From Neoluteolibacter marinus (lineage in GTDB: Bacteria; Verrucomicrobiota; Verrucomicrobiia; Verrucomicrobiales; Akkermansiaceae), in assembly GCF_014904755.1 (NCBI RefSeq), contig NZ_JACZFQ010000086.1, forward strand, positions 17,553 through 81,552: a stretch of DNA of 64,000 nucleotides. Direction: 5' to 3'. The translations under genes were made by a program, and so were the position numbers. Below the pieces are notes generated by a model. That model did no database searches and had not been told where the DNA came from. It worked only from the letters and a program-made list of their open reading frames with translations. Every line of letters starts with the position of its first letter. Within the stretch, counting starts at the first letter, position 1. This document shows, piece after piece, positions 22,428-30,600 of the stretch.

Positions 22428-25394
22428 TCACGGCGTGTCCGCGGGGCCGACCACGAAGAATCCGCGGCCAGGGCCTCCCGGGGCGGTCACCGTGCGGCTG
22501 GCCGGGGCACCGGTGCCGGCGACCGTTTCGAGCAGGACGTAGTCGATCAGGTTGTTCGAGAAATAGATGCCGTAGTCCTGTCCGGCGGCGGTCTCGAACT
22601 CGATCGTGTTGCCGCCTTCGCCATCGGGCTGAAAGGAAAGAATGGTGATCTGTGGCAGCGGGATCAGCGTGGAGGCTCCCGGTCCGGTGGTGGTGAAGCC
22701 TGCCGGAACCGGAAGGGTGGTGCCGGAGCCCGGGACCGGCGAGTAGGTGCCTTCCGGGGCGGGGACGGCGGAGCGGCAGCCGGGAATCGGCGTGAAGGTT
22801 CCGGTCGGCGCGGGGAACTGCGTCAGGTTGCCGCTGCCGGGCGCGTAGCTGCCGATATCGGCGGGAGTCTGGTTCATCGATCCAGGTACGGGGACGTAGT
22901 AGCCGGGACTCGCCGGGATCGCCTCCTGCATGCCGGGAACCGGACAGTAGGTGCCCGCTGGGGCGGGGGTGGGTTCGATCGCGTCGGCGACCGCGGTGAA
23001 ATGTCCGGCCGGTGCGGGGAGCACCTGCTCGGTCTCGAGGTCGATGTAGTAGCCGGGCAGACTGCTAAGGTCGACCGAGCGGAAGATGAGGCCGTTGCTG
23101 GTCTGCGCTGCGGTCGTTACGGTCACGGTGACGTCGCCCACGGGCGTGACCGGCTTCTGGACGGTGATGGACGTGTGGCTGCTGGTGAGGACAGGTGCGT
23201 CGAGGCCGCCGAAGGTCACTGTCGGGGTCAGCCCGAAACTGCTGCCCGACAGGGTCACCTGGCTGGTGCTGGTGACGAGGGCCCGCGCCGGCATGAGCGA
23301 GTCGAGGACCGGTGCGTCGTAGGAGAGGAGCCCGTCGGGCGAGACCTGACCGGCGACGGTCACCTTGACCAGCTTGTTGGTGCCTTGGCCGGACGGCAGG
23401 GTGCACTGGATGGTGCTGTGGGATTGGAAGGTCACCGGCGCGATGGCCCCGCCGATGGTGACCGCGGCGCCAGTGGTGCCGAAGTTGTTGCCCTGGAGCT
23501 CGATCATGACGCCGCCGGCGGTCGGCTTGCCCGCGGGAACAAGGATCTCCACCAGGACCGGCGCGTCGTAGGAGACGAAGGCCTCGGGGGCGGTCTGGCC
23601 GGCGACGGTGACGGAGACCGTCCGGTTGGTGCCTTGTCCCGGTGGCAAGGTGCACTGGATCGAGTCATGGGTTTGCGAGATCACCGGCGCGATGGCCCCG
23701 CCGATGGTGACCGCGGCGCCGCTGATACCGAAGTCGCTGCCCAGCAGTTCGACCGTGACGCCACCCGCGGTCGGCAGGCCCGAAGGGCTGTTGACCTCGA
23801 CCACGGCCGGGGCGTCGTAGGAAAGGAAAACCTCGGGAGAAGTCTGGCCGGCGACGCTGACCGCGACCAGCCGGTTGGTGCCTTGGCCGGGAGGCAGGGT
23901 GCACTGGATCGAGTTGTGGGTTTGCGAGATCACCGGGGCGACGGCGCCGCCGACGGTGACCGTGGCGCCGCCGAGTCCGAAGTTGTGGCCCAGCAGTTCA
24001 ATCGGGACTCCTCCCGCGGTCGGCTTGCCCGAAGGGGCATTGACCGCTGTCACGGCCGGGGCGTCGTAAGAAAAGAACACATCGGAGGAGGCCTGGCCGG
24101 CGACGGTGACCACGAGCGGCAGGTTGGCGCCTTGGCCGGACGGCAAGCTGCATTGGATCGAGGTGTGGGTCTGCGAGATCACCGGGACGGGGCTGCCGCC
24201 GAGGGTGACCATGGCTCCGATGGAGCCGAAGTTGTTTCCCTGGAGTTCGATCGTGACAGCGCCCGTGGTCGGCTTGCCGGAAGGGGCATCGATCGCCGTC
24301 ACGACGGGTGCGTCGTAGGAAAAGAACGTCGGGGGCGGGGTCTGCCCGCCGACGATGAGCTCGAGCGGAAGATTGGCACCTTGGCCGGGCGGCAGGGTGC
24401 ACTGGATCGAGGTGTGGGTCTGTGAGATCACCGGAGCGGGCGCGCCGCCGATGGTGACCCAGGCGCCGGCGGTGCCGAAGTTCTCCCCCTGGAGCTCGAT
24501 GGTGACGCCTCCGGCGGTCGGCTTGCCCGAGGGGGCGGCGATCGAGGTGACAGAGGGGGCCTCGTAGGAGAGGAAGGCGTCGGGCGAGGCCTGGCCGGCG
24601 ACAGTGACCGTGACGATCTGGTTGAAGCCTTGTCCGGGTGGCAGGGTGCACAGGATTGAGGTGTGGCTCTGCGAGATCACCGGGGCGTTGGCGCCGCCGA
24701 CGGTGACCGAGGCGCCGGTGCTGCCGAAGTTGTCACCCTGGATTTCGATGGTGACACCGCCCGCGGTCGGCTTGCCCGACGGGGTGTTGATCGAGGCCAC
24801 GAACGGCGCGTCGTAGGAGAAGAAGGCAGGAGGAGCCTCCTGGCCGGCGACTGCGACCGTCACCAGCTGGTCGCTGCCTTGACCGGGCGGCAGGGAGCAA
24901 TGGATCGAGGTGTGGGTCTGCGAGATCACCGGGGCGGATGCGCCGCCGATGGTGACCGTGGCTCCGGATTCGCCGAAGTTGCTGCCCAAGACCTCGATCG
25001 CGACCCCGCCCGTGGTGGGCTTGCCCGAGGGGGTGTTGAATGCCGTCGCGAGCGGCGGGTCGTAAGTGAATTGCAGCGCGTTGGACGTGTCCCCGAAGGC
25101 GGTGACCGTGACCGGAAGGTTGGCTCCCTGGCCGGGCGGGGCGCTGCAGGTGATGTCGGTGTCGGTCTGGGCGGTCACGGTGGCCGCGGCGCCGCCGATG
25201 AGGACGGTGGCCGAACCGAAAGGACCGAAGCCGGTGCCTTCGAGGGTGATCGAGCCGCTGCCGCTCGTCGGCGAGCTGCCGCTGATCGAGCTAAGAACGG
25301 GCGCGGCGTGGACGGCTCCGGCCGCCAACAACAACAAGCCGATGCGAAGGACAAGCGAGCGCAGGGCCGCGAATGGAGAAGTCGGGTCGAGCAT
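22428..25394 (-). CDS. Secreted protein with nine IPT/TIG repeats and a Pro-rich stalk
   Basis: 988 residues from ATG 25394, whose signal sequence includes VLRIGLLLLAAGAVHA. Nine IPT/TIG immunoglobulin-like domains follow. Repeats 2-8 are seven almost identical 83-residue units (PSGKPTAGGV, ELQGNNFG, APVISQTHTSIQCTLPPGQG). At DNA level these are tandem repeats of about 249 bp. Residues about 740-880 hold short PAPAGTYxPVPG-like repeats (ASPGYYVPVPG, PAPEGTYSPVPG), likely a rigid stalk. The C-terminus is a variant of the shared module (QDYGIYFSNNLIDYVLLETV to RGFFVVG), with V instead of R. Probable long surface adhesin. The near-identical repeats should recombine readily and vary in number. 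Operon with the downstream helical-repeat gene. Confidence 0.85.
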   Translation of the reverse strand: MLDPTSPFAALRSLVLRIGLLLLAAGAVHAAPVLSSISGSSPTSGSGSITLEGTGFGPFGSATVLIGGAAATVTAQTDTDITCSAPPGQGANLPVTVTAFGDTSNALQFTYDPPLATAFNTPSGKPTTGGVAIEVLGSNFGESGATVTIGGASAPVISQTHTSIHCSLPPGQGSDQLVTVAVAGQEAPPAFFSYDAPFVASINTPSGKPTAGGVTIEIQGDNFGSTGASVTVGGANAPVISQSHTSILCTLPPGQGFNQIVTVTVAGQASPDAFLSYEAPSVTSIAAPSGKPTAGGVTIELQGENFGTAGAWVTIGGAPAPVISQTHTSIQCTLPPGQGANLPLELIVGGQTPPPTFFSYDAPVVTAIDAPSGKPTTGAVTIELQGNNFGSIGAMVTLGGSPVPVISQTHTSIQCSLPSGQGANLPLVVTVAGQASSDVFFSYDAPAVTAVNAPSGKPTAGGVPIELLGHNFGLGGATVTVGGAVAPVISQTHNSIQCTLPPGQGTNRLVAVSVAGQTSPEVFLSYDAPAVVEVNSPSGLPTAGGVTVELLGSDFGISGAAVTIGGAIAPVISQTHDSIQCTLPPGQGTNRTVSVTVAGQTAPEAFVSYDAPVLVEILVPAGKPTAGGVMIELQGNNFGTTGAAVTIGGAIAPVTFQSHSTIQCTLPSGQGTNKLVKVTVAGQVSPDGLLSYDAPVLDSLMPARALVTSTSQVTLSGSSFGLTPTVTFGGLDAPVLTSSHTSITVQKPVTPVGDVTVTVTTAAQTSNGLIFRSVDLSSLPGYYIDLETEQVLPAPAGHFTAVADAIEPTPAPAGTYCPVPGMQEAIPASPGYYVPVPGSMNQTPADIGSYAPGSGNLTQFPAPTGTFTPIPGCRSAVPAPEGTYSPVPGSGTTLPVPAGFTTTGPGASTLIPLPQITILSFQPDGEGGNTIEFETAAGQDYGIYFSNNLIDYVLLETVAGTGAPASRTVTAPGGPGRGFFVVGPADTP

Positions 25395-25771
25395 GGCCGG
25401 GAGGTTCGGGGAAAAGCGCGGCCAAGTCGATAGGGAAGGGGACGGGGGAACGTGGACCGCCCTCTTGGCGTGGCACTTGGGATCGCAGGACATCCACATG
25501 ATGATTCCTTGGTGGCGGCCTCTTTGAGCTCCCGTTGTTAGAGAATCACCGCATCGGGCGATCGAAAAGTTGGACCGGCTGGAACCTTCGACGGCATTCC
25601 GGTGAAGGATCCCTCGATCGCCGGGGAACCCCGTGCAAGCGGAGGGAGCTCCGATAGAGCCGCCCTCCCGGCACGGGGAGAATTCCGGAGACCAATGCCC
25701 TTGACGGGACGGGGAATCTGCCGCCCCTTAGCCCTACTTTCCCTCACCAGCCGTATTTTCCCGACGTCGAG
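25395..25771. other. Divergent intergenic region with a structured element
   Basis: 377 bases between the TIG gene (minus) and a beta-helix gene (plus). It must hold promoters in both directions. A TTGACG at 25701-25706 is a possible -35 box for the plus-strand gene, but no good -10 follows at 16-19 bases. The notable content is the three-tier stem-loop at 25629-25678. Confidence 0.5.
25629..25678. ncRNA. Three-tier 50-nt stem-loop, candidate structured RNA or terminator
   Basis: Nested perfect stems: CCCCGTGC (25629-25636) with GCACGGGG (25671-25678), GGAGGG (25641-25646) with CCCTCC (25663-25668), and GCTC (25648-25651) with GAGC (25657-25660), closing a CGATA loop. Eighteen pairs in 50 bases are far above the local background. 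The strand is not decidable. It could be a 5' leader structure of the gene at 25772, of the divergent TIG gene, or a small RNA. Confidence 0.45.
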
Positions 25772-27472
25772 ATGATCATCCGTTTCCCCCTGCTTGTTCC
25801 CGCCCTTCTCTGTTCCATTCATCCGGCGATCGCGGACACGATCCACGTCGATGCCTCGATTTCCCCGTCCGGCGACGGCGGATCATGGGAAAGTGCCTTC
25901 GGGAATCTTTCGGACGCCTTGGACGTGGCGGTCTCCGGCGACACGATCCTGGTGGCGGCCGGCGAATATCTTCCGGGTCCGTCCGGCCCGAGCTTCAAGG
26001 TCAATCCGGGTGTGACGGTCCTCGGAGGTCATCCCAAGGGAGGCGGAGAGCGTGATCCGGGCACCCATTCCACGGTTTTGCAGGGCTCCGGCAGAATTCT
26101 TCTGGTGGTGGGTGGATCCGCGCCGGTGGTTCTCGACGGCCTGCGTTTCGAAGGGGGCGAGGCCGTGGTGAGCTCGAACCTGCAGCCCGCCGGCGCCGCG
26201 ATCGCGGCCTTCGACGGCGGGCAGCTGGAGATCCGGAACTGTCAATTCGCCAACAATCTCGCCTGGGACCAGGGCAGCGGGTTCTCCCGCAGTCCGCTTG
26301 GCGGCGACATTTACTATCATCATAGTGGGGGGACCTACGCTGATATCCTGACCATCGGGAGCTGCACCTTTTCCGGTTCGCTATCGCCCGACGTGGACGC
26401 CTACGGCGGGGCGATTTACGCCAGCGTCCCGCAGGCAACCCTCACCGACTGCGAGTTCACCGGCTACCGCGCCTTGAATGCCGGTGCCATCTATCTGCTG
26501 ATGGACGGGAGCGGGGGCGGCGCGGTTTTCTCGAGGTGCCGCTTCAAGGGCAACGAGGCTCGGTTCGACGGCGGGGCGATGATCATCGAGGGCGGCGCAC
26601 AGGCGGTGAACTTTTACAACTGCCTGTTCTCGGGGAACCACTCCGGGGACTATGGAATCCCCGATGCAGACGGCGGCGCGATCCGGCTCGGCAAGCCGGG
26701 GCCGACCACGTTCATGAACTGCACCTTCGCCGGCAACTCCGCGGGCGGGGATTACAACCAGCTCGCGGGTCGTGGCGGCGCCATCGCGGTGAACGGGGGA
26801 GCGGGACAGACGATCCAATTCCTCCACAACCTCTTCGCCGGCAACTTCGAGACGGCAGGGCTCGGGCCCTATGTCAACGCGGTGAACTTCCCGGCCGGTT
26901 ACATGGGGAGCGCGACCTTCGCCGGCAACCACACCAGCGAGGAGGAACTTCCGGATTCAATCCCCGCCGTGCCGAACCACACGCCATTTTCCGCGGTATG
27001 GTCGCCGCCGGAATTCCGCACCCCGATCACCCTCCAGACCTCCCAGCTCGGGGGTGCCACGCGGTTCCTGGCGACGACGGCAGGGGACCTTGGCATGGAC
27101 TATCCGAGTCCGCTCGCCGATCTCGCGGCGGAAGGAGTGACCTCGCATGCAACCCTCTATCTCCCCGCCGGGAGAAACGAGTTCGACGCGGCGGGGCAGG
27201 CGCGTTCGCAAGGGTGGGTGCCGGACCCGGGATGTTTCGAAGCCCAGCCGGCGCCCGGCACGGTGGAAGTGGTCGGGTTCGAGGTCGATACGACTTCGCA
27301 GACCAGCAGGCTTGCCTTCGTTTCCGATGTTCCGGTGCGGGTCCAGCGCAGCTACGATCTCAACTTCTGGTCATCGACCCCGGTCAGGACGATCTCCCCC
27401 TACTCCCGCAACGAGTCGCTTCAACTTCAGTTCGGCGAATCGACCTTCTATCGCGTCGAGCGCGCCCCGTGA
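25772..27472 (+). CDS. Secreted right-handed beta-helix protein
   Basis: 566 residues with signal peptide MIIRFPLLVPALLCSIHPAI. The start of the mature part (TIHVDASISPSGDGGSWESA, FGNLSDALDVAVSGDTILVA) is the typical entrance of pectin-lyase-like beta-helices. Coils run to about residue 370, with repeated GGAI, NCxFxGN and FxxCxFxGN turns. About 370-490 is a less repetitive region. The end shows the shared module (VRVQRSYDLNFWSSTPV to STFYRVERAP). No lyase catalytic residues are evident, so it is probably a carbohydrate-binding or adhesive surface protein. It resembles the four modules of the 1840-residue protein that follows, suggesting descent from a common unit. Confidence 0.85.
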   Translation: MIIRFPLLVPALLCSIHPAIADTIHVDASISPSGDGGSWESAFGNLSDALDVAVSGDTILVAAGEYLPGPSGPSFKVNPGVTVLGGHPKGGGERDPGTHSTVLQGSGRILLVVGGSAPVVLDGLRFEGGEAVVSSNLQPAGAAIAAFDGGQLEIRNCQFANNLAWDQGSGFSRSPLGGDIYYHHSGGTYADILTIGSCTFSGSLSPDVDAYGGAIYASVPQATLTDCEFTGYRALNAGAIYLLMDGSGGGAVFSRCRFKGNEARFDGGAMIIEGGAQAVNFYNCLFSGNHSGDYGIPDADGGAIRLGKPGPTTFMNCTFAGNSAGGDYNQLAGRGGAIAVNGGAGQTIQFLHNLFAGNFETAGLGPYVNAVNFPAGYMGSATFAGNHTSEEELPDSIPAVPNHTPFSAVWSPPEFRTPITLQTSQLGGATRFLATTAGDLGMDYPSPLADLAAEGVTSHATLYLPAGRNEFDAAGQARSQGWVPDPGCFEAQPAPGTVEVVGFEVDTTSQTSRLAFVSDVPVRVQRSYDLNFWSSTPVRTISPYSRNESLQLQFGESTFYRVERAP

Positions 27473-27518
27473 TTCGCGGGCGAATGGGGGTCCACGGCAT
27501 CGGGTTCCTGCGGTAGGG

Positions 27519-27550
27519 CCTATCATGGATAGGGAACCGGCGTGAGCCGG
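27519..27550 (+). terminator. Twin small hairpins between two beta-helix genes
   Basis: CCTATC-ATG-GATAGG (27519-27533) is followed at once by CCGGC-GTGA-GCCGG (27537-27550). They lie 47 bases after the stop at 27472 and 64 bases before the next ATG. They may be a terminator or leader hairpins. Confidence 0.4.
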
Positions 27551-27613
27551 CGACGGGCGGAGGAATGACTTTGGGCTCGACTTCGGGTGGGTGAAGCAGG
27601 GCTCAATGACCGG

Positions 27614-30600
27614 ATGATCCGATCCCGTCCCCTCCGGCACCGGCTTGGCTTGCTGCCCTGCGTCCTCCTCTTTCTCTGCGGTTGGTGTCAGGCGCAGAAC
27701 ATCCTCCGCGTCCGGTCCACGGCGACGGGTGCGGCCAACGGCACCACTTGGGCCGACGCCTACGTCACGGTTCAGGATGCCCTCGCGGTGGCCGTCCTGA
27801 ACGACGAGATCTGGGTGGCGGAGGGGACCTATTACCCGGACGAGGGCACGGGGCAGACCGACGGGGCCGTGCTCTCGAGCTTCCGGATGCTGCCGGGGGT
27901 GGCGCTCTACGGGGGGTTCTCCGGTTCCGAGACCCAGCTCTCGCAACGCGATCCGGAGGCCCATCCGACCGTCCTTTCCGGCGATTTGAACCAGGACGGG
28001 ATCTTCAACGGCAACTGCTTCCACGTGGTGGACGCGGCCGGCCTGAGCAACGCGATCGCCAGGCTGGACGGCTTCATCATCACCGGTGGCAACGCGGTGG
28101 TGGCTCCCCACGGACGGGGCGGCGGGTTGCAATGCAACGGACCCGGTCAACTCCATCTCAACGACTGCCGCTTCATCGACAACCGCGCGCAGGCGGGTGG
28201 GGCGATCTCGTGCGCCAACGCTTCGCCCAGGATTTCGAACTGCCGCTTCGAAGGGAATGTGGCCAACCTGACGGGCGGTGCCCTCTATCTGACCTCCGGG
28301 TCCGTCCCGCTCGTCGTCAACTCCAGCTTCGCGGGCAACCGGTCCAATGCGGACGGCGGTGCGGTGGGCACCCAGGGCTCCGGCGCCGAGCCGATCTTCG
28401 AAGTCTGTGCCTTCTCCGGAAACCTCGCCTCGTCGGACGGCGGAGCGTTGTGGGTCGGCGACCAGTCCGGGCCGCGGATGACGAATTGCAGCTTTCAGGG
28501 CAACCGCTCGGTCGGAAAAGGCGGGGCGATCCACGTGGAGGGTTCCTCCAGTCCGGACTTTCGGAACTGCCTCGCCTGGGGCAACGACCGGGTGAATCCG
28601 GTGACGAACCCGGAGCGCACGATGACGATCGATGGCTCGTCGCCCACCTTCGTGGGATGCCTCTTCGAGCACGTCAACCTGATCCCCTCAGGGGCGGGCA
28701 ATCTCGACGGCACGCTGGCGAGCCTCGATCCGCGGTTCGTCGCACCGCTTGATCCTTCGCTGGCACCGGTCGTGGGGGCGGATCTCCGGCTGATCGGCGG
28801 ATCGCCCGCCATCAATGCGGGAATCAACGCGGTGGCGCCCGCCGGCACCAATGTCGACCTGGCGGGGAATCCCCGGGTGGTCGGCCTCATCGACATCGGC
28901 GCCTACGAGCACCAGGGGATCCTCCGTGTGCGACCCGGCGGGGGCGGGGCGATGAACGGGACGAGCTGGGGCAACGCCTTCGCGAGCTTGCAGGATGCCC
29001 TCGCCGCGGCGGTGAACGGCTCCGAGATCTGGATGCAGCGGGGCACCTATCATCCCGACGAGGGAGCGCTGCAGGTCGATGACGACCGGACCGAGTCCTT
29101 CCGGATCGGCGGCGTGCATGCGGTCTATGGCGGGTTCGTCGGGACGGAAACCCTCCGCACCCAGCGCGATCCGGCGCTCAACGTGACGCGGCTCTCGGGC
29201 GACATCGACCAGTCGGGCGACCTGGCGGGCAACAGCTATCACGTCGTCACGAGTTTCGAGCCGGGCGCGACGCTGGACGGGGTCACGGTCAGTGACGGCA
29301 ATGCCGACAGCACCAGCCCGGCCAACCGCGGGGCCGGGCTCTACGTGCTGGGCGGGAGTTCGCCCCGCGTCCACGGCTGCGTCTTCCGGGACAACCGGGC
29401 CCAGTTCGGGGCGGCGATGGACATCGGCGGAGCCTCGTCGATGCTGGTGACGGATTCGAGTTTCCGCGACAACACGGTGACCAGCAACGGGGGCGCGCTC
29501 TACATCTACGGTGCGGAAGCGAAGCCGGTCTTCCGCAACTGCGTCTTCACCGGAAGCGTCGCGCCGATCAACGGCGGGGCGGTGCACCTCATCACCGCCT
29601 GCGCGCCGTCCTTCGAGCGCTGTGCGTTCCGCGGCAACTGGGCGAACAACGTGGGCGGGGCGATCTTCAACTCGTTCAACTCGCGGCCCGTGGTGAGCGA
29701 CAGCGTCTTCAGCGGCAATGCGACCAACAACGTCGGCGGCGCCGTCTTCAGCTCGCGGACCTCCGACATCCTGATCCGGGGATGCACCTTCCAGGGGAAC
29801 TCGGCGACCACCAACGGGGGCGCCATCGCGGCCGACGACACCGTCACGACCCTCGTCAACACCGTGGTCTGGGACAACCGGGCCGGCGGCAGCGGGACCG
29901 GTGGCAACGCGTCGCTTCAAGAAACGACGGGCGCCACCACGGTCGCGACGAACTGCCTGCTCCAGAACATCGACCTCACCGGAACGGGGTCGGGGAATCT
30001 CGACGGCACCGACCCGGCGAATGATCCCCTTTTCGTGAGACCCGTCGACCCGGCCAACGCTCCGGTGGACGGCGGGAACCTGCGCGTGCTTTCGGGCTCG
30101 TCGCTCATCGATGCCGGGTCGGGCGCGGCGGTGACCTCGGAGCTCGACCTCGGGGGCCGGCCCCGCGTGCAGGACGGCGATGCCGACGGCTCGGCGGTGG
30201 TCGACCTCGGGGCCTTCGAGGCGTCCTCGCCGATCTTCGTGAATGCCGCCGCCACCGGGGCGGACGACGGTACGGAATGGGAGCACGCTTTCGTGTCGTT
30301 GCAGGACGCGCTCGCGGCGTCGTCGTTCGGCGACGAGATCTGGGTGGCGACGGGCACCTACTTCCCGGACGAAGGGGCCGGCATCCTCGACAACAACCGG
30401 AGCGTCGCCTTCAACCTGCAGAACGGCGTTCGGATCTACGGGGGCTTCGCCGGCGGTGAGACCCGACGTGCGCAGCGCAACCTCGTGAGGAATCCCGTCG
30501 TCCTGTCCGGAGCGATCGTGCCGGGCGGTGGAGCGACGACGCGGAGCTACCAGGTGCTCCGCGCCGGGTCCGGGGCGGGTCCGGATTCGCTGCTCGACGG

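Noticed and set aside
22900..25320. Regularly spaced DNA repeats that could suggest a CRISPR array
   Set aside because: The period is about 249 bp and the repeats translate to 83-residue TIG domains in frame. There are no short repeats with unique spacers.
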